From NCBI RefSeq assembly GCF_030285665.1, contig NZ_CP127295.1, positions 6,758,001-6,822,000 on the forward strand: DNA of 64,000 nt. Reading direction: 5' to 3'. The notes beneath the pieces were generated by a model. That model ran no database searches. It saw nothing but the letters and a program-made list of their open reading frames with translations, and was not told the origin of the DNA. A program made the position numbers and the translations under genes. This document shows positions 16,032 through 25,162 of the stretch, one piece after another; position 1 is the first letter of the stretch, and each line of letters begins with the position of its first letter. The stretch comes from Amycolatopsis mongoliensis (lineage in GTDB: Bacteria > Actinomycetota > Actinomycetes > Mycobacteriales > Pseudonocardiaceae).

Positions 16032-18671
16032 ATGCACGAAAGCAGATCCACGCCCCGCCTGCCGGCGGACTCAGCGTGGTGGCCGGCGCACTGGAGCGTC
16101 CGCACCAAGATCAGCGTCGTCCTGCTGCTGCCGGTCCTGGTCGCCGTGGCGCTCGCGGAGATCCGGATCCAGGGCGAGCTCGACCGGGCGACCGCGCTCA
16201 GCGCGGCGCGCGACCGGCTGCCGGTGCTGCGGGACACGGTCGACCTGACCGCGTCGCTGGGCGAGGAGATGGTCGCGGCGGTGGCGGTCCCGGCGGGCGC
16301 GCCGGACACGCTGACCGCCGCCGTCGACGCGAAGGTGGCCGCCATCCAGCGCGACAGCGGCTTCTCGCCGCTGCCCGCGGACACCGGCCGGGCGGTGAAC
16401 ACCGCGCTGGGCAAGCTCGCCGGCATCCGCGCCGCCGGCGCCGGCGGCGGCGACGTCCGCACGAAGGCCGCCGGGTACAACGACATCATCACCACGCTCG
16501 GCGACCTGGTGCCCGCGCTCGTCCCGGCCGACGCCGGCACCGAAGCGGCTGCCGGCGCGGAAACCGCCCGCCTGCTCGTGCACCTGCGGGCCGAGCTGGC
16601 CACCGAGGGAACCTACGCGCGGGCGGCCCAGACCAGTCCGGACGACGCTTCGCTGCGCCCGGCCGTCGTGCAGACCGCCGCCGAGCAGGAGGTGCTCGGC
16701 GAGCAGGCCGAGCACCAGCTCTCGGGCGACCTGCTGAACCGGTTGAAGGCCGCGACGAGCTCCGCCGAAGGCCGGCTCGACGCCCTGCAGAACCCCGGTA
16801 ACAGCGGTGGCGCGGCGCTCGCCTCGTTCGTCCCCTCGATCACCGCCGAGACCACCGGGGTGACCGGTGTGCTGAACGACGTCGCCACGAAGCTGGCCGG
16901 CGACGTCTCGGCCGCGGCCGACCGCGCCCGGTCGGACTCGCTGCGCGACACGGCACTGGTCCTCGGCGCGCTGCTCGGCGCGCTCGCGATCGCCCTGCTG
17001 GTCGTGCGGTCGCTCGTCACGCCGGTGCGCCGGCTGCGCGCGGCCGCCCTGCGCGCGGCGAACGAACAGCTCCCGGAGACCGTCCGGCAGGTCCGCGAAG
17101 GCCACGACATCGACTGGCGCGCGGTGCCCGACTCCGGGATCAAGACCGAGGAGGAGATCGGGCAGCTGGCCCACGCCTTCGACGACATGCACCGCCAGGC
17201 GGTCCGGCTCGCCGTCGAGCAGGCCGAGCTGCGCAAGCAGGTCAGCGAGATGTTCATGACGCTCTCGCGGCGGAGCCAGTCCCTCGTCGAGCAGCAGCTG
17301 TCGATCATCGAGGACCTCGAGGCCGGCGAGCAGAACCCGCGCCGGCTCGACGAGCTGTTCCGGATCGACCACATCGCGACCCGGCTGCGCCGCAACGGTG
17401 AGAACCTGCACGTCCTGGCGGGCGGCCGCCCGGTCCGGCACGGCCGGGAACCGGTTCCCACGCGCGACCTGCTGCGCGCCGCGACGTCGGAGGTCAAGGA
17501 CTACCGGCGGGTGGCGATGGGCAACGCGCCGCGCAGCTCGGTGCAGCCCGAAGCGGCCGCGGACGTGGTGCACATCCTCGCCGAGCTGCTGGAGAACGCG
17601 ACGCGGTTCTCCCCGCCGGAGCACAAGGTCGCGCTGACGGCCGACCGCGGCGCCGACGGCGGGCTGCTCATCGAGGTCGTCGACCAGGGCCTCGGGATGA
17701 CCCCGGCGGAGCTGACGGCGGTGAACGACCGCCTCGCCGCGGCGGGGACCGTCGGCCCGGAGACGACCCGCCGGATGGGGCTGTTCGTGGTCGGCCGGCT
17801 CGCCGCGCTGCACGGCGTCACGGTGCGGCTGCGCGCGACGGGGACGGGAGCACGGCACGCGGGGGTGACCGCGAGCGTGCACGTCCCGGGCGCGCTGGTG
17901 ATCGCCGACCTGGCCCGCCCGATCGGCGCCGGCCGGCTCGCGACGGCCGGGACCGGCCGCAACGGCCACACCCGGCCGCCGGTGGTGCCGGAGCAGGCGT
18001 CGACGCCGATCTTCGAGCAGGTCGTGACGAGCTGGTTCACCGAGCCGGTCGCGAAGCCGCTGCCCCGGCGGGACGTGCCGGTGGAGTGGCCGCCTCCGGC
18101 GACGAACGGCCGGGCCACCAGATCCGAGGCGCCGGCAGACCCGGTGGGCTGGCCGCCCGCGGCCGACGAGTCCGCGGTCGCGGCCGATCGAGCCGGGCAG
18201 AACGGGACCACCGCGGCGCACCGGGCCCCCTTGGCCGACCCGGCCGAATCCACCTCGCAACCGGCCTCCCCGGCCGAAGCCGCGGCCTCGTCCGGCGCGG
18301 AGCCCGCGCCGACCACCGCCGACTGGCCCACTTCGGCCGAAACGCCCGCGGCCCGGCCCGAAAAGACCGCCGCGCCGGTCGGGGAGTGGGACACGCCGGC
18401 CGACCGCACGCGCCAAGCCGCCGAAAGCGCTCTCAAGCCGTCGATCGCGCAGCGGCTCACCGACGCGGGGCTGCCGACCCGGCGGCCCGGGGCCCAGCTC
18501 GCCCCCGGCGCGGTCGTCCCGCGCGTGCGCGAGCAGACCGGCGGGGCGTTCCGCGACGCCGCCGCCGTCCGCACCAGCCTCTCCCGGCACTACCAGGGGA
18601 TGCGCGCGGCCCGGCGGGAGACCGCGGCCCGCGCCGAAGAATCCGGAAAGGACGAAGTGGATCCGCGATGA
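16032..18671 (+). CDS. Conservon sensor histidine kinase-like ATPase (CvnA type)
   Basis: An 879-residue membrane protein. TM1 is at about residues 27-45. An extracellular nitrate-sensor-like helical domain spans about 50-300, and TM2 ([16 protein letters not shown]) lies near 306-328. A HAMP-like linker follows, then a HATPase with N-box [18 protein letters not shown] (about 514) and G1 [10 protein letters not shown] (about 549). The last 250 residues are Pro/Ala-rich and low in complexity. No phosphoacceptor His box of the classic HisKA type is evident, as in other CvnA proteins. The next gene overlaps its stop by 4 bp. Confidence 0.92.
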   Translation: MHESRSTPRLPADSAWWPAHWSVRTKISVVLLLPVLVAVALAEIRIQGELDRATALSAARDRLPVLRDTVDLTASLGEEMVAAVAVPAGAPDTLTAAVDAKVAAIQRDSGFSPLPADTGRAVNTALGKLAGIRAAGAGGGDVRTKAAGYNDIITTLGDLVPALVPADAGTEAAAGAETARLLVHLRAELATEGTYARAAQTSPDDASLRPAVVQTAAEQEVLGEQAEHQLSGDLLNRLKAATSSAEGRLDALQNPGNSGGAALASFVPSITAETTGVTGVLNDVATKLAGDVSAAADRARSDSLRDTALVLGALLGALAIALLVVRSLVTPVRRLRAAALRAANEQLPETVRQVREGHDIDWRAVPDSGIKTEEEIGQLAHAFDDMHRQAVRLAVEQAELRKQVSEMFMTLSRRSQSLVEQQLSIIEDLEAGEQNPRRLDELFRIDHIATRLRRNGENLHVLAGGRPVRHGREPVPTRDLLRAATSEVKDYRRVAMGNAPRSSVQPEAAADVVHILAELLENATRFSPPEHKVALTADRGADGGLLIEVVDQGLGMTPAELTAVNDRLAAAGTVGPETTRRMGLFVVGRLAALHGVTVRLRATGTGARHAGVTASVHVPGALVIADLARPIGAGRLATAGTGRNGHTRPPVVPEQASTPIFEQVVTSWFTEPVAKPLPRRDVPVEWPPPATNGRATRSEAPADPVGWPPAADESAVAADRAGQNGTTAAHRAPLADPAESTSQPASPAEAAASSGAEPAPTTADWPTSAETPAARPEKTAAPVGEWDTPADRTRQAAESALKPSIAQRLTDAGLPTRRPGAQLAPGAVVPRVREQTGGAFRDAAAVRTSLSRHYQGMRAARRETAARAEESGKDEVDPR

Positions 18672-19177
18672 CGGAACTTCCCGACGTGCAGCCTCGGCGC
18701 TCCGGCGCCGAACCGGCGGCCCGCTCTCTCAGCGGGACCTTGGCCTTCCCCTCTTCCGCCGCGCCGCCCGAGCGGACGGCGACGCTGAACTGGCTGGTCA
18801 ACGGATTCGTCCAGGACGTCTCGGGGGTCGCGCACGCCGTGCTGGTCTCCGCTGACGGCCTCCTCGTGGCCGCCGACGAGACCCTGCCGCGCGAGCGCGC
18901 CGACCAGCTGGCGGCCATCGCGGCCGGGCTGTCCAGCCTGTCCCTGGGCACCGCGGAGCTGTTCACCGCCGGGCGGGTGGTGCAGTCGGTGATCGAGATG
19001 GAGCAGGGGTTCCTGCTGCTGATGAGCGTGGGCGACGGCTCGAACCTGGTCGTCCTCGCCTCGACCGGCTGCGACATCGGGCTGGTCGGCTACGAGATGA
19101 CGATGCTGGTCGAGCGAGTGGGGCAGAAGGTCGACGTGCCCGCACGCGAGATACCGGTGGCCCAGGACCACCGGTGA
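18668..19177 (+). CDS. Roadblock/LC7-domain protein (CvnB type)
   Basis: A 169-residue protein with an N-terminal tail of about 45 residues and a roadblock/LC7 domain (about 45-150: [30 protein letters not shown] ... [24 protein letters not shown]). CvnB proteins are MglB-like partners of the conservon GTPase. The ATG overlaps the kinase stop (ATGA), and its own stop overlaps the start of the DUF742 gene (GTGA). Confidence 0.92.
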   Translation: MTELPDVQPRRSGAEPAARSLSGTLAFPSSAAPPERTATLNWLVNGFVQDVSGVAHAVLVSADGLLVAADETLPRERADQLAAIAAGLSSLSLGTAELFTAGRVVQSVIEMEQGFLLLMSVGDGSNLVVLASTGCDIGLVGYEMTMLVERVGQKVDVPAREIPVAQDHR

Positions 19178-19566
19178 TCGACGAGCCGCCGCCCGGGCCG
19201 TACGGGGAGGAGCCACGGCGCAGCGCGTCGCTGGCTCGCCCGTACGCCTGGACGGAGGGCCGGACGGCGCCGACGGTCGAGATCGCCGTCGAAGCGCTCG
19301 TCGAGACCACGGCGGCGGGCCGGGCCGAGGCGGCCTACCTCACGTCGAGCGCGCTGGCGCAGGTCACCGAGATCTGCGTCCGGCCGCGGTCGCTGATGGA
19401 GATCGCCGCGCTGCTGGCGCTGCCGCTCGGCGTGGTCCGCGTGCTCGTGTCGGACCTGATGCAGGACAACCTGGTGATCGTCCGCGACACGCTGTCGGAC
19501 ACGTCCACCTGGGACGAGCGCCACGACCTGATGGAACGCGTGCTGCACGGCCTGCGCGACCTGTAG
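19174..19566 (+). CDS. DUF742 protein (CvnC type)
   Basis: A 130-residue DUF742 protein, the third conserved conservon member. The N-terminus is [14 protein letters not shown] and the core is a winged-helix-like segment ([42 protein letters not shown]). The GTG start overlaps the roadblock stop. In canonical conservons a small GTPase (CvnD) starts at or near this gene's stop; here the next gene encodes a membrane protein instead. Confidence 0.92.
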   Translation: MIDEPPPGPYGEEPRRSASLARPYAWTEGRTAPTVEIAVEALVETTAAGRAEAAYLTSSALAQVTEICVRPRSLMEIAALLALPLGVVRVLVSDLMQDNLVIVRDTLSDTSTWDERHDLMERVLHGLRDL

Positions 19567-19585
19567 CCCCGGGAAGGGACTCACC

Positions 19586-20353
19586 ATGGAACACTTCGCC
19601 CTCGGGCACTGGCTGCTCGTGCTCGCCTACCTGACCTCGGTGGTCGGCTGCGCGCTCGGGCTGGCGTGCGCGGTCCAGGCCCGCCACGCGGCGAGTCCCC
19701 GCCACCGCATGCGGTGGCTGGTGCTGGCCGCGATCTCGATCGGCGGCGTCGGCATCTGGCTGATGCACTTCGTGGCCATGCTCGGGTTCAGCACGCCCGG
19801 GATGCCGGTCCGCTACGACGTCTTCCGCACGGTGCTCTCGGCGATCCTCTCGGTGTCGTCGGTGTTCGCCGGTCTCGTGGTGGTGGGCGGCCGCGCGAAG
19901 TTCGGCTGGTGGCGGCTCGCGCTCGGCGGGGTCATCACGGGCCTGGCGGTGAACCTCATGCACTACACGGGAATGTCGGCCCTGCGCGTGAAGGGCGACT
20001 TCGGGTACGAGGGCGGCCTGGTCGCGCTGTCGGTGGTGATCGCGGTGGTCGCGGCGACGGCGGCGTTGTGGTTCGCGGTGTTCCTCGACCGGCTGTCGCT
20101 GCGGCTGCTGGCGGGCTTCGTGATGGGCGCGGCGGTGACGGGCATGCACTACACGGGCATGGCGGCGATCCGGATGAACATGAACATGAACGCCCCGGAC
20201 CCGGCGGGGGTGGAGGTGTTCTCGTTCCTGTTCCCGGTGTTCGTCCTGGCGGCGATCGCGATGGCGGTCCCGCTGTGCGCGGTGCTGATGGCGCCGCCGA
20301 TCAAGCCCGAAGCGCCTGCCGCGGTCCCGGCGGAAAAGGCCGTCACGGTGTGA
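19586..20353 (+). CDS. MHYT-domain membrane protein
   Basis: A 255-residue protein with 7 predicted membrane helices. The MHYT repeat occurs three times: MHFVAM, MHYTGM and MHYTGM. A Met-rich MNMNMN stretch follows the third. MHYT domains are proposed copper-coordinating sensors for O2, CO or NO and are usually fused to GGDEF/EAL or kinase domains; here the domain stands alone. The ATG follows GAAGGGA well. It sits 19 nt after the DUF742 stop in the slot of the conservon GTPase, suggesting it joined this signalling unit. Its 3' end overlaps the convergent SnoaL gene. Confidence 0.88.
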   Translation: MEHFALGHWLLVLAYLTSVVGCALGLACAVQARHAASPRHRMRWLVLAAISIGGVGIWLMHFVAMLGFSTPGMPVRYDVFRTVLSAILSVSSVFAGLVVVGGRAKFGWWRLALGGVITGLAVNLMHYTGMSALRVKGDFGYEGGLVALSVVIAVVAATAALWFAVFLDRLSLRLLAGFVMGAAVTGMHYTGMAAIRMNMNMNAPDPAGVEVFSFLFPVFVLAAIAMAVPLCAVLMAPPIKPEAPAAVPAEKAVTV

Positions 20354-20729
20354 GCTGTTCGCGGATGGCGTCGGTGTCGACGAGGGACCAGATCTCGGCG
20401 ATCCTGCCGTCTTCGTAGCGGTAGAAGACGTGCTCGACGAAGGAGAGGGCCCGGCCGGCGGTCGGCAGCCCGCGGAAGTCTTCGGCGGGCGTGCAGTCGA
20501 ACCGGATGCGGCAGGCGACCTGGTCGTCCTGGACGACGAGTCTTTCGATCACGTAGGTGAGATCGGGGATCTCGGTGGCGTCGCGTTTCAGGAGGGCTTG
20601 GAAGTCCGCCATGCTCAGGGTCCGGGCGTTGTGGACGACCGGGTCGTGCGCGAAGTCCGGCAGGTCGTCGAAACGCCGCTCGTTCAGGCAGGTCAGGTAA
20701 GCGCGGTATCGCTCTGCGAGATCGGCCAC
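20343..20729 (-). CDS. SnoaL-like / NTF2-fold protein
   Basis: A 128-residue NTF2-fold protein (RYRAYLTCLNERRFDDLPDFAHDPVVHN ... VEHVFYRYEDGRIAEIWSLVD), the SnoaL-like polyketide-cyclase family. Members are cyclases, isomerases or orphan ligand binders, and the role here is unknown. The GTG start at 20729 follows GAGGAGT. It converges on the MHYT gene with an 11-bp overlap. A strong terminator separates it from the secreted protein gene upstream. Confidence 0.8.
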   Translation of the reverse strand: MADLAERYRAYLTCLNERRFDDLPDFAHDPVVHNARTLSMADFQALLKRDATEIPDLTYVIERLVVQDDQVACRIRFDCTPAEDFRGLPTAGRALSFVEHVFYRYEDGRIAEIWSLVDTDAIREQLTP

Positions 20730-20755
20730 GACACTCCTCGGATCGAACGGGAACA

Positions 20756-20781
20756 GCCCGCGGGGGAACTTCCCCGCGGGC
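20756..20781 (-). terminator. Terminator after the secreted DUF7617-type gene
   Basis: Perfect arms GCCCGCGGGG (20756-20765) and CCCCGCGGGC (20772-20781) around a 6-nt loop, 15 nt downstream of the stop of the minus-strand gene and just upstream of the SnoaL ribosome site. Confidence 0.75.
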
Positions 20782-20796
20782 CGTCACCTCAATCCC

Positions 20797-23184
20797 CTAC
20801 AGGATGCACAGCAGCGAACAGGCCTTCGCCGAGGACCACCCCGTGTGCGACGGCGGAGTCCCCGGGGGAACGTTCGCCGGCACGTAACTCACCTTCGCCT
20901 GGTTGGTGATCGGGAACAGGCTCAGCAACGCGTAGGTCGAGCAGTACACCTGCTTCGACTGCGCCGCCGCCAGCGTGAACGGACCCGTCCGGCAGGACGG
21001 CTCCACGCTGTCCACCACGTGCGCGGACGCGATGCCCACCGGACCCTCGTTGGTTACCGTGATCCGCCAGTACGCCGTCGCGTTCAGCAGGCCCAGCAGG
21101 CCCACCCCCGCCTGCTTCGCCCACGGCCCGGCGCCACCCGGACCGCACTTCGAAGCCGACGCGGACGTGCAGATCTCCTTCTCCACCTTGACGTTCGGCG
21201 TGCACGACGCGCCCGGCGCCACCGGGAGCGTCACCGTGTTGGACGTGAACGAACCCGTCGAGTCCGTCCCGGTCGCCGTGTTCGCCACGCTCGAGACAGC
21301 GCAGTCCGCCGCGATCGTCGTGCGGAAGCACAGCTGTGGCGCGTCGCCCGCGTAGTCGACCACCAGGCGGCCGCTGAAGCCGGTTCCGTTGTGCAGCACC
21401 AGGGTCGTCGTCACCGTGATCGACGGGTGCGCCGCCACCGGCACCCCGGTCAGGTCCACCGAGCCGTCCGGGGCGAAGCCCGGAGTCGGCACCGGGACGC
21501 CATCCTGGTCCACCACCGTCACCCGCGACGCCGCGAAGTCGACGTTCGCCGGGTCGACGCCCGTCAGCCGGGCCGCCGTGTAGCCCTGGACGTGGTTGCC
21601 GCCGTCACAGTAGAAATCGCCCGGCCGCAGCGTCACCTGGCCGCCCGAGCGGACGCACGGGGTGGCCCCGGTCGCCGGGTCCATCGAGAACAGCACGCCC
21701 GCGTCGCCCAGGCCGATCAGGCAGCCCGACGGCGGGTCGTAGGTGTACCCGTAGTCCCGCGTGGCCCCGCCGTTCGCCGACGGGTGCGTGATCGGGCCCG
21801 GCAGGCCCGCGCACGCCGACGCCGTCGTCCAGTCGTGGCACAGCGTCGCGCCGACGTACGGCCCGCCCCAGATCGGCACGTAGCTGCGCACGTGGCCGTT
21901 CGGATCGGTGACGACCTCGGGGTTGAAGAAGATCACCCCCGCGGGCAGCGCCGTGATCGGCGGTGCGGGCAGCACCGACCCGTCGAGCGCGTAGCACGTC
22001 GTGACGGTCGTGGTGACGCTCGTCGACGAGCACGCGCCCACCGGGGTGCCGGCCGTGCTGAACGCGGTGTACGCGTTGTAGGTGTAGTTGCCGGCCGGTC
22101 CGGTGGGCCGCGGCGCAGCCCAGCCGGCGCACGCCGTGGCCGTCGCCGGGTCGAAGCAGCCCAGGGTCGGCTGCTGCGCGGTGCCCGGGCTCGACGTCGA
22201 CGCGAACACCTTGCCCGCCACCAGGGTCAGCGCGCCGTAGACGTACGGCTGGTTGGCGGCCGGCACGACCGGCGCGTACGGCTGGCCGCCGCAGGCGCTC
22301 CGGGAGGCGATGGTCCAGCAGACCACCGCGCCGCTGCTGACGACGCCGTAGAGGTTGCCGCCGCTCTCCACGAGCCCGGTGAGGCTGTTCACCGGCGGCG
22401 ACCCGCCGGTGGCGGCCAGCGGCCAGTACCCGCAGTTGGCGGCGGCGGCCAGGTCGAGGCAGCCGACGCCGACCGACGCGGCCGTGACGGCGGGGTAGTA
22501 GACCTTCGCGGGCGCCGCGGGGTCGCGGACGTACTGCTGCACCATGGTGGTGGCGATGTCCCCGGCCCCCAGGGTGCCGAGCGGGCCCGGCGCGGTGTTG
22601 AGCACCTTCGGCCACGGGCCGCCCGGGCAGCGCTGCCCGGTGGCGAGGTCGGTGCACACGACCTTCGGCGACGTCGCGCCGAGGTGGTGGTAGATGTTCC
22701 AGGCCTGCAGGATGCCGCCCGGAGTGCGGTAGAGGATCGGCGAGAAGCCGTCGCCGCCGGTCGCGGTCGTCACCGCCTGCACGGGCGGGGTGAGCGCGCC
22801 GGACAACGACGTCGCGTCGGGTCCGGCGTCCGGGTTCGTCGCGCGCGCGGCGGTCACCCCGGACGCGGGTTCGGTGCCGGTGAAGGTGCTGCCGTCGGTC
22901 GACCACGACGGCGTCCACCCGGGCGGCGCGTGCAGCGAACCGGACTGGAAGGCCTGGCCCGCGCCGACGGCGTCGGTGATGGTGGCGGCGCCGGGGCCGG
23001 TGGCCTGGTCGTCGTAGCCGATGACCCAGTTCGCGGTGGACCCGTGGTCGGCGGGGGAACCGGTGCCCTGCACGGACTTCGTCAGCGCCGAGACGGCGGC
23101 GGGGTCGGCGGCCGCGGGCGGCGCGGCGGCGCCGGCCGCGACGAGCACCAGGGGCAGCACGGCCCCCAGCATGCGTCTTCGCAT
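20797..23184 (-). CDS. Large secreted protein with DUF7617-like C-terminus
   Basis: A 795-residue exported protein. A signal peptide (MRRRMLGAVLPLVLVAAGAA, cut near residue 27) is followed by about 450 residues rich in Gly/Ala/Thr/Pro and paired Cys. That region has repeated short units such as VGCLDLATAxxC / LGCFDPATATACAGW, resembling a beta-propeller. Next come a DUF11-like stretch and a C-terminal domain with CTPNVKVEKEICTS ... CGPGGAGPWAK. No membrane anchor or sortase signal is visible. The ATG at 23184 was chosen for its GAGG ribosome site; an ATG 24 nt upstream is weaker. The function is unknown; it could be an adhesin or surface protein. Confidence 0.8.
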   Translation of the reverse strand: MRRRMLGAVLPLVLVAAGAAAPPAAADPAAVSALTKSVQGTGSPADHGSTANWVIGYDDQATGPGAATITDAVGAGQAFQSGSLHAPPGWTPSWSTDGSTFTGTEPASGVTAARATNPDAGPDATSLSGALTPPVQAVTTATGGDGFSPILYRTPGGILQAWNIYHHLGATSPKVVCTDLATGQRCPGGPWPKVLNTAPGPLGTLGAGDIATTMVQQYVRDPAAPAKVYYPAVTAASVGVGCLDLAAAANCGYWPLAATGGSPPVNSLTGLVESGGNLYGVVSSGAVVCWTIASRSACGGQPYAPVVPAANQPYVYGALTLVAGKVFASTSSPGTAQQPTLGCFDPATATACAGWAAPRPTGPAGNYTYNAYTAFSTAGTPVGACSSTSVTTTVTTCYALDGSVLPAPPITALPAGVIFFNPEVVTDPNGHVRSYVPIWGGPYVGATLCHDWTTASACAGLPGPITHPSANGGATRDYGYTYDPPSGCLIGLGDAGVLFSMDPATGATPCVRSGGQVTLRPGDFYCDGGNHVQGYTAARLTGVDPANVDFAASRVTVVDQDGVPVPTPGFAPDGSVDLTGVPVAAHPSITVTTTLVLHNGTGFSGRLVVDYAGDAPQLCFRTTIAADCAVSSVANTATGTDSTGSFTSNTVTLPVAPGASCTPNVKVEKEICTSASASKCGPGGAGPWAKQAGVGLLGLLNATAYWRITVTNEGPVGIASAHVVDSVEPSCRTGPFTLAAAQSKQVYCSTYALLSLFPITNQAKVSYVPANVPPGTPPSHTGWSSAKACSLLCIL

Positions 23185-23457
23185 GAATGGTCCTCGATTC
23201 TCTCGCAACGGTTGGTCCCAGAAACGGTTTCCTGGCCGAAAGAAAATCCTATGCGCCGCGGGGAGTGTGGTGAAGCGCTCTCACCCGGGCGCCAGAAAGG
23301 CGAAACCAACAGCGCAGTTCGTTACCGGTGTGAAATATCGCGGACCTGCTGGGGCGAAAAGGTTTCCGGCGGGTGGTCACTCGGATGCCGCTACGCCGTC
23401 ACTCTTTCGGGTAACGAGTGGAGACTAAGAAATATGGTTTCCGGTGGGCGCGAAGAA
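23185..23457. other. Promoter region of the secreted protein (273 bp)
   Basis: No gene. It contains a run with lower GC (23215-23255) and a LacI-like dyad GGTGA-AGCGCTC-TCACC (23269-23285) upstream of the secreted-protein gene. Confidence 0.4.
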
Positions 23458-24366
23458 TTATTCACCGGATAGATATTCGGCGAAGATCCCATCGAGGACG
23501 CGACGCGCGGCGGAGGCTTCCTCGTCGGCCCGGGCGCAGGTGACGAGCGTTTTCCACAGTGCCCAGCCGCGTCCGCGTACCCAGCTCGCCTCGTCCACGG
23601 ACAGGCGTTCGCGGAACGCCTGCCGGCCTTCGGCGGTCAGCAGTGTCCAGGCGATGGCGAGGTCGCAGGACGGGTCGCCGACCCCGCAGGTCCCGAAGTC
23701 GATGACCGCCGCCAGCTCCCCGTCGTCGAGCAGGAGGTTGCCCGGGGCGATGTCGCCGTGGAACCAGACGTCCACGCCGTCCCAGGACGCGTTCAGCGAG
23801 GTTTCCCAGATTTCGCGGGCCAAGTCGGTGTCGAGGGTGCCGTCCAGTGCGGTGAGCGCGCGCCGAGCCTGGCCGTCGTAGGTGCGCAGGGTCGCGCCCC
23901 GGAACCAGTTGTGCTTCCCCGGCCGGGGACCACCGGCCGGGTCGATGCTGCGCAAAGCGGCCAGGAACCCGGCCAGATCGCGGGCGAACCGGACGGGCTC
24001 GGCGATCCGGTCCGCGCGAGCCGGCGAACCGTCGAGCCACGCGTAGACCGACCACGGGAACGGATAGCCCGCACCCGGACGCCCTTGCGCCAGCGGCACA
24101 GGGACGGGCAGCGGCAGCCGGGGTGCGAGCGCCGGGAGCCACCGTTGCTCCTTCTCGACGGCCAGGGCGTACTCGGCCGCGCTGGGCAACCGCGCCACCA
24201 TTCCGTCGCCGAGGTGGAAGGTGCAGTTGTCCCAGCCGCTCGCGGACACGGGCCGGACCGGGAGGCCGGCCCACCGCGGGAACTGGTCGCCGACCAGCCG
24301 ACGCACCTGGTCGGTGTCCACGGAGACCCGCCGGGGCGGCGGACCGAGGTCGGGTGTGCCGCTCAA
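23458..24366 (-). CDS. Aminoglycoside/macrolide phosphotransferase-family kinase
   Basis: A 302-residue APH-fold kinase. It has the N-lobe with VARLPSAAEYALAVEKEQRWLP, the catalytic loop WFHGDIAPGNLLLDD and the metal-binding VIDFGTCGVGDPSCDL. Relatives include Mph-type macrolide kinases and many orphan small-molecule kinases, so resistance should not be assumed. The start is taken as TTG 24366, two bases after the GntR stop; a GTG about 15 codons later is possible. It is the last gene after GntR, and co-transcription with the sugar cluster suggests a sugar or amino-sugar kinase role. Confidence 0.82.
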   Translation of the reverse strand: MSGTPDLGPPPRRVSVDTDQVRRLVGDQFPRWAGLPVRPVSASGWDNCTFHLGDGMVARLPSAAEYALAVEKEQRWLPALAPRLPLPVPVPLAQGRPGAGYPFPWSVYAWLDGSPARADRIAEPVRFARDLAGFLAALRSIDPAGGPRPGKHNWFRGATLRTYDGQARRALTALDGTLDTDLAREIWETSLNASWDGVDVWFHGDIAPGNLLLDDGELAAVIDFGTCGVGDPSCDLAIAWTLLTAEGRQAFRERLSVDEASWVRGRGWALWKTLVTCARADEEASAARRVLDGIFAEYLSGE

Positions 24367-24368
24367 GG

Positions 24369-25067
24369 TCAGCCCGATTCGGCGTCGAAGCGGAGTTTCG
24401 ACGTGATGCGGTAGCGGTCACCGCGGTAGACCGAACGCGTCAGCTCGACCACCTGACCCGTCGTGTCGCGGGTCAGCCGCTCGATGTGCAGGATCGGCGC
24501 GTACACCGCGATTTCGAGCAGTTCGGCCTGCTCCGGATTCGTCACCGCCGGCTCGATCGTCTGCACCGCGTCCTGCACCACGATCCCGAACCGCTCGCGC
24601 AGCAGCCGGTAGAAGTTGCCCGATTCCAGCTCCGCGGGGGAAAGCCCCGGGACCAGGGACGCGGGCAGCGCCAGCCGCTCGATCGCGATCGGCTCGTCGT
24701 CGACGTGCCGGACCCGCGTCACGCGCAGCACCGGCGTCCCCGCCTCCCGTTCCAGGTCGGCCGCCAGGGACCGCGGGGCGGGGGACACCGCGAACGCGAC
24801 CACCCGGCTCGTCCAGTGGCCCTCCGCGGGCGGCACCGCGAGCCCGGTCGCCAGTTCCTGGGTCACCTTCTGCGGGCTCGTGAACGTCCCCCGCCCGCGC
24901 TGGCGCACCAGCAGCCCGGTGCGGGTCAGCTCGTCGATGGCCGCCCGGACGGTCGGGCGGGACACGCCCAGCTCCGCGGCCAGATCGCGTTCGGAAGCCA
25001 GCCCGGTGCCGGGGCCGGCGTTCTCGATCACCTTGAGCAGGTGCCGCCGGACGCGGTCGCGCTTCAC
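24369..25067 (-). CDS. GntR-family regulator with UTRA domain (DasR/NagR-like)
   Basis: A 232-residue regulator. The N-terminal winged helix (RRHLLKVIENAGPGTGLASERDLAAELGVSRPTVRAAIDEL) is followed by the wing QRGRGTFTS and a UTRA effector domain (about 85-232). DasR/NagR members bind N-acetylglucosamine-phosphate or related sugars. I start it at GTG 25067, right at the DNA-binding domain. The frame stays open to a TTG at 25166 overlapping the GH20 stop, but that would translate through a strong GC hairpin (25106-25130). Its place after an amino-sugar ABC transporter and GH20 gene supports local control. Confidence 0.87.
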   Translation of the reverse strand: MKRDRVRRHLLKVIENAGPGTGLASERDLAAELGVSRPTVRAAIDELTRTGLLVRQRGRGTFTSPQKVTQELATGLAVPPAEGHWTSRVVAFAVSPAPRSLAADLEREAGTPVLRVTRVRHVDDEPIAIERLALPASLVPGLSPAELESGNFYRLLRERFGIVVQDAVQTIEPAVTNPEQAELLEIAVYAPILHIERLTRDTTGQVVELTRSVYRGDRYRITSKLRFDAESG

Positions 25068-25105
25068 GGTGGGCGGGCGGTCCGCCGGCTCGTCACCTTC
25101 TTTTC

Positions 25106-25130
25106 GGGGGCTCCGGGTGGCGGAGCCCCC
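25106..25130. terminator. GC hairpin between the GH20 and gntR genes
   Basis: Perfect 10-bp arms GGGGGCTCCG (25106-25115) and CGGAGCCCCC (25121-25130), loop of 5. A second small hairpin GGGGC-gaa-GCCCC lies beside it (about 25136-25148). It probably attenuates or terminates the GH20 transcript before gntR. Confidence 0.55.
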
Positions 25131-25162
25131 GGCCTGGGGCGAAGCCCCGGATGGCACAGCGG

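Noticed and set aside
23458..24366. APH-family gene as an antibiotic-resistance gene
   Set aside because: The kinase motifs are general, and its place after an amino-sugar cluster points to a sugar-type role; resistance cannot be claimed from sequence.
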